NCBI RefSeq assembly: GCF_027580225.2
Contig: NC_073348.2
Span: 24,548,001 to 24,612,000, forward strand
DNA: 64,000 nucleotides
Source of the DNA: Misgurnus anguillicaudatus
Taxonomy: Eukaryota > Chordata > Actinopteri > Cypriniformes > Cobitidae
Direction of reading: 5' to 3'
Below the pieces are notes generated by a model. The model searched no databases and had not been told where the DNA came from. It saw only the letters and a program-made list of their open reading frames with translations. Made by a program: the position numbers and the translations under genes. Shown one piece after another: positions 58,531 through 64,000 of this stretch. Each line of letters opens with the position of its first letter. Position 1 is the stretch's first letter.

Positions 58531-61500
58531 GTAGGTTGGTGATGAAGGGTATTGGCCTTTATTTCAGATTAAAAATAATAATCGTGCACCCAAATAGAAG
58601 ATTACAAAACTTGCTTTCTGGTTTTTATTCATAAATTTAGCATTAGACTCAAATGCCTCCAGCATACCATAACGACTAAACAAATATTTTGTTTTAAGTT
58701 AGTCAATACAAAAAGTTGGCTATTTGTAAAAAAATTTGATGCTGCCTGTATTTAAATTAATTATAATTTGATTTCAACCAAACCAATCTTTTATTTACTC
58801 AGTCAATATTAAAAAAATTCCCTGAATGTTCTTTGCATTATGAAGGATGATTTTATGTAGAAGAAAAATCACTTTAGTTGTGGTTTTCCCTGAAGGGTCA
58901 CAAATAGTATTGGTTAGTTATGTAATTTACTGTCACCCTTTCTGAATAGTCAATACTGGTTAGTTATCTCAATAGAATATGAGCATTTTCAGTTTATACT
59001 GCATTGAATTATTAATGAATACTTGATCTTGGGTATTTAAGAGTTGGTCCACTGATTTTATACTTTGCTTCATGGTGCTGAACAGAACCTTGTACCCTTA
59101 CAAAGTCGATTATTTATTTGTCCAAATTAAGTTTAAGAATATAGTTAATTTCAAACTACATAAACTCGGACCAAAATGTATTACTTATGAACTATACAGA
59201 AATGAACCCTGTTTGGGACAAGGGTGGTTTTGTCCAGACTCAAACAGGGACGGTCTAGTAAAAGGATTGGACAGACGCTGGGACACTCTAAGCTCAGAGA
59301 GACTGGGGCATTTTCCGGCTGACTGCCTCCCGATTATGGGTCGCGTGCATGCCCTCCGAAGATAAGACATGGGTGCTTCTCCCACAGTGACACAATCTGC
59401 AGAACCCATGCAAAGGTCCTTTAAATTGTCTGTTGATGCACTTTAGACAAGAATAACAGGGAAGCAACAGAGACCTTGTGTGTGAGATACAGATCAGAAA
59501 ATTCCCTTGACCCTAATTTTAAGATGAATGACTAAGTGAAGCGACAGGAAAAACAACTAGGAAGTTGGTTTGTTTAAAAATGGCACCTTGACTGGTGATA
59601 CTTGTGCATTTTAACACTGCGCTGCGTCACATACAGAAATACTGTAAATACATTAGAGATGACAAACAGGTTGGAGCCAGACAGATTAAGATAGATCGCT
59701 GAATTACAGTACAAAATAATAACTTATCAGTGAGTTTTAATTGATAAAGAGGAGGAAAGTAGGTGTTCGGGCAGAGAAAGATAGATACTTGTGCATTTTA
59801 ACATTGCGCTGCGTCACATACAGAATACTGTAAATACATTAGAGATGACAAACAGGTTGGCGCCAGAAAGATTATGATAGATGGCTGAATTACAGGACAA
59901 AATAAAAACTTAGCAGTGAGTTTTAACTGATAAAGAGGAGGAAAGGAAGTGTTTGGGCTGATAATGTGAGACATAGAGAGACGAACTCATTCATATGGAA
60001 TAAATGTTCCTCTGGCATCTGAAAAGGTCAACGTGTTTACGCACCCCACCAGCCGCATCCCTTCCAGGTCATTTCTCTCTATCTTTTTTCACTTCTGTCT
60101 TATATCTCTCTCACACACACACACAAATTGACACATATGCCTGTAACACAAATGTACAGTAATGTAACTCACCACACACACACAGTAGCATACTAATGAA
60201 TAATGTTTTCATACAGAAACATAGTTTAAACCGAGCAAACTCTCGAAGGTCTTGTTAAGTTGTGTATTGTCTCATGTTTTGTCTTCTTTTAAAGCCTGAA
60301 TGGAGAGAAAAAAAACGAGGCTACGATAAAACGGGTCAGACAGGTTATGGGATAGAGGGATGCGTGGGAGGGGAGGAGCGGATTTCGGCCCCTAAATGAG
60401 CATAATCACTGGTGAGCACAGACTGTCTCCATGCATCGCTCCGGGGAAAGTTGTTGTACAACTCTATGCCCCAAATGAACATTAAAAACGTAGTCTTTCA
60501 TGGCTTCCTCAATATTTAATGAATCGGCTGCTAATTGGCCATGGATAAAAGCTTGCTTAACTGGGTTAAGCGTTTCAAATTAAAACATTTAGGATAGGAA
60601 AAGATATAGTTTGGAAAACTGACGAGCCGAGTCTGTTGAGAGCACAGAGCTTACATCAGATCTTGCGTGGAAGTTGAGGGTTTGTTGGCTGTTCTACTGT
60701 AGTCTCATGAAAGCGGTAAGTTCGCCTGGTGAATTCATGATTGATTGGTGAAAGATCTTGTATAGACCCTCTCTAGGGACCAAAGCAGGGCGCGATAAAA
60801 CATTGTTAGTGAAAAGAATGGATTTGGGGTTCGTAAATGTGTGCCACGGTGCGAGTCCCACCCACATCTCTTTGGGGCCATTCGTGTGTTTTTCAAAGAG
60901 ATAAGACCTAGAACATAGAAAACGTTGCATTGTTAAAGAGAGATTTTTTTGATTGTGGCATTAAATGGACTGAAAATGGAATTGGAGCACTTGACCTCAG
61001 TTTTTGGGGTTATGAGAGTGGGAGGATAATCCTCTACACAACACCCCTCCATTAGTTCATCATATGGACTGCTCCATCATCAGTCAGGCAACAAAGCCAT
61101 CTGTGAAGGGATTATTACCTCTATACACACTTTCTCTCTTACTCTTTTTCTTTCCAGAGTTAATGTCTTACTCCCTTTCTGTCACATTCTCCTCACCTAT
61201 TCATCTTATCTTTTTTTCTCGACACATTCATTACCTCATTCTTCTTTGACATTTCTTTCACTTTCTTTCCCAGAAAAGCATTTTTTTTTGCTTAGGAGTT
61301 GCTCTTATGTAGTACACATTTAATACTTTGTCTCAGATGTGTCTCCCAAAATTCTGTAGGACAGATGAAAATAAGACACAGAGTAGAGGTCATAGAGTAT
61401 ACATAGAATTTGGTCTTGGATTTGTTGATAATTGACTTTTGGCTGCAAAGATGTGTCTTGGCAAATCTGAGTCCAGTTGACATCTCTTTTGAAACATGAG

Positions 61501-64000
61501 AAGACGTGTGAGACATGAGAAGCATTTTGTCTTGCAGAAGGTATTTTGATATTTGAATTAAAGATATTGGAGATTAGTAGATATTGGAGATGTATTAACT
61601 GTTTCTTTGTTATCATTCAAACTCTTAAAACTTTACAGTTTGACTTTTCAACCCTAGAGTCTTCAATTTAGGCGTAATGTAGCTGGACCTGCCGTCCTCT
61701 CGATGAAAACCTCCTTCTCTTGTTTCACTCATATTTAATTTTCTGTTTCAAAGGTGCGTTTCTGGCAGCCCTTCAAAGCCCTGGCATGATACCGTACTGT
61801 GCGTGGAAAGCGTAATTACAGTTTTAAGATTACTCCGATGATGGTTCTGAATAGTGGGGGGTGGGGATGGTATTACATTGGGCTAAAAAGCTAAAGATTG
61901 CCGCATGCATCAGCTGTAAACATCGGCACTCTTGTAAAACACAATGATTGTGATGATGACAGCCAGGGTTTCATTTTTTAAAACGCTTTTTTTATTTAGC
62001 TGTCTTCACTTTTTTTGCCATTTGTCATGCATAAATAAGGACTTGATAGGATTTGGCTTCTGCTGTTATACAATTTATTCTCTCTCTCTCTGTCTGGTTT
62101 ACCCATCCTTATGAAGGTTAGATAAGCAGTTATTGTTCCTGAAGGAAGAATGTAGGTAATTGGCAAGCCGTATAATATTATGAATTATGAACAATAGCAT
62201 TGTCAAGAAACACAATGAAGAAAGTAAACAGACAATGATGAGAACATGTGGTTGGTTTTCAAGATAGATGCATCGTGGATGTTTTTCTCCATCACAACCC
62301 AGTAAAGTCTTATTTTTTTTGTGATGTGACACTGAATTTAAAACAGCACATTGTATTTTCTGCATCTATCATCAAAGTATTTATTAGTAATACAGTGTAT
62401 TACTAAGTAGAAATGTGAATATTTGGTTAGCATGTTGATTTACGGTATGTGCCCCTAAATTTTCTGGTTGCGCCCCTAAAATTTTCAGTTGGTGGCCACT
62501 GTGCTCCTAGTGAAAAAAGTTAGTCTGGAGCCCTGTTAGTCTGGAGCCCTGTAAGCTCCCACAAAATGTTCGTAAACTAAACTGACTGCCTAAAATTTTA
62601 TCCACAAATAAACTGTTTGCTCCCTCATGGCTCGGTGCGAGCATGAAAACCGAGAGTTAAGAGAAAGCAAGACATTGCATGAAAAGTGAGTAGGGAGTTA
62701 TCTTCTCTCCCTTCACCCTCCCCGCCCTCGCTTCCAAACAAAGGGAAGGTTATTTTTAGTGACGTTCATTTTTAATCATCCGAGTGTTTGGAGTTTGATG
62801 AGTCTTTTCATGTTTGGCTGAGAAGTCGAGGCCTTTGGGTCCATGAGCTCCCTGGAGTTCCTCTGACCGGCGTTTCCTTCACTAATTTCTCAAACGCTTC
62901 CAAGCGCTCTGAGAACTGAACGTCACCCGGTGGACATGTATCATGTGCGCTGGCTCATGTGGCCATGTGGTAAGTGAGTTTCAGGCCGTCAGGGTTCAGG
63001 AATGTGTAAGTTATCTCCAGCCCTTACCTAATTAAATAGCACTGATAAGAACATGAAACAACAATCTCTGGACTCTTAAAGTAATCTGGGTCCACTCAGC
63101 AGGTCTCAATGACCCTAGACGACAGGCTCGTTCACACAAACGCATGCTTCTGTTTTTAAATCAATTTTACTACAGATTAACGTTAACCCAACCACTAAGA
63201 GAAAGTAGGTTTAGTCTACTTTTTGCAGATTTTTTCCATCAAGCATACACACGTTTTATAGGGAAACCAGAGGAAGGAATTCTTTAAATCATTTAATTTT
63301 CCTAGTTAAGTGCAATTAATGAAATAGGGGAGATTATCTACATTGCTGCAATGAGGTAAAGTGTAATTTCGTGCTACATTTTTACATTTCCTAAGCTTTG
63401 GGTTACTGTCGTATGCCATAAGGAAACTTTTATAGTTATGATTTCACTTGTTAAATTCAATCCTGTCCCACGACATTTACATTGCAGTGCTTGATCACAA
63501 TGTGTAAGGGTTCCTGTCTAGGTTATGGTTACTTTTCCCACATACTGTGTATAAATACTATTTTCACAATTTTCAATTTTTTAAAATGAAGATAACATCA
63601 GCATTTCATTCTGCATACAGCATTTCATACATAAAAAGATTGGTTTCAGATGGTGCCATATAATAAAATCAGAGTTTATGGAGCTCATAGGTTTTTTATA
63701 AGCGTTTCTCACTTTGATTTGACTTAAATTTAAACCAAATATCACCTCTTCTCTGAATAAATATGCCTGCAACACTTTTGTGGCTGTTTATAGAAAACTC
63801 CACCAACCTGAAACGAAATTGAATTTTGTCAGGCCTGATAACCATTTCAAAGTGCCTTCAATATTTGCGCATTTGCTTGTCGAAAGAACTGACAATCTTT
63901 GTTGATGATACGAGCAAAGCAGCTTTTTCCTGTAGAGCGAATAGAAACGTATCCAGCTCCTCAACTGGTGATCACATAACTGAAAAATGTTGACATGTTT
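58531..64000 (+). other. efnb3: efnb3 intron 1 (partial), no other gene seen
   Basis: No ephrin exon or other coding segment could be recognised. It holds the tandem duplication at 59597-59970, a short CA run near 60112, a CT run near 62085 and a repeat fragment with GTGCCCCTAAATTTTC and TTAGTCTGGAGCCCTG (twice) at about 62450-62555. It is less repeat-dense than the rest of the window, so conserved enhancers are possible but not visible by eye. Confidence 0.6.
59597..59970. repeat. Two-copy direct repeat, period 187 bp
   Basis: ATACTTGTGCATTTTAACA and the following sequence (CTGCGTCACATACAG, TAGAGATGACAAACAGGTTG, TTGATAAAGAGGAGGAAAG) starts at 59598 and again at 59785, with a few substitutions. 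A simple segmental tandem duplication. Confidence 0.8.

Noticed and set aside
58531..64000. Further ephrin-B exons
   Set aside because: Searched by eye for the conserved YPKIGDKLDIICP-type block after the first exon on the + strand; none seen, so the rest of the gene lies outside.

Overview
The window is genomic DNA from a teleost fish, most likely a cyprinid. It shows vertebrate split genes with GT-AG introns, long UTRs and a dense load of palindromic MITEs, many flanked by TTAA. One MITE family, with AAAGGGATAGTTCACCC ends, is typical of carp-like genomes. No bacterial features are present.

Layout. (1) 3.4-14.2 kb, + strand: the last five coding exons of neuroligin 2 (nlgn2) and a long 3'UTR; its 5' exons lie off the left edge. 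(2) 16.2-21.4 kb, - strand: a complete five-exon erythropoietin gene (epo, 183 aa). Its intron 1 contains a tRNA-Leu(UAG) gene on the same strand, and its 2.65 kb intron 4 is filled with nested MITEs. (3) 22.8-23.4 kb, - strand: broken coding segments of an unidentified gene, one of which looks like the start of a secreted protein. (4) 24.95-25.28 kb, + strand: a probable TATA-less promoter and non-coding first exon of gigyf1. (5) 25.5-37.0 kb: five head-to-tail copies of a roughly 2.2 kb repetitive element, one of them split by a 1.27 kb TTAA element. If exon 1 is right, this array lies in gigyf1 intron 1. (6) 39.8-52.1 kb, + strand: all 23 coding exons of gigyf1 (992 aa), then a 3.1 kb 3'UTR. 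(7) 57.4-58.5 kb, + strand: 5' region and first coding exon of an ephrin-B gene, best read as efnb3. The rest of the window is its first intron.

In human, NLGN2 and EFNB3 lie on 17p13 and EPO and GIGYF1 on 7q22, so this fish segment joins two human neighbourhoods. The genes do not form a pathway: nlgn2 is a postsynaptic adhesion molecule of inhibitory synapses, epo a secreted erythroid hormone, gigyf1 a 4EHP-linked translational repressor scaffold, and ephrin-B3 a membrane guidance ligand.

The most unusual structures are the tandem array at 25.5-37.0 kb, whose asymmetric inverted termini and head hairpins suggest a rolling-circle (Helitron2/Helentron-like) element; the tRNA gene inside epo intron 1; two Tc1-type transposase remnants placed head to head on a palindrome; and several MITE-in-MITE nests. 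Exon junctions were worked out by hand from splice sites and reading frame. For epo and gigyf1 the summed exons are an exact multiple of three; for the nlgn2 fragment they are so once the two bases completing its first split codon are set aside.
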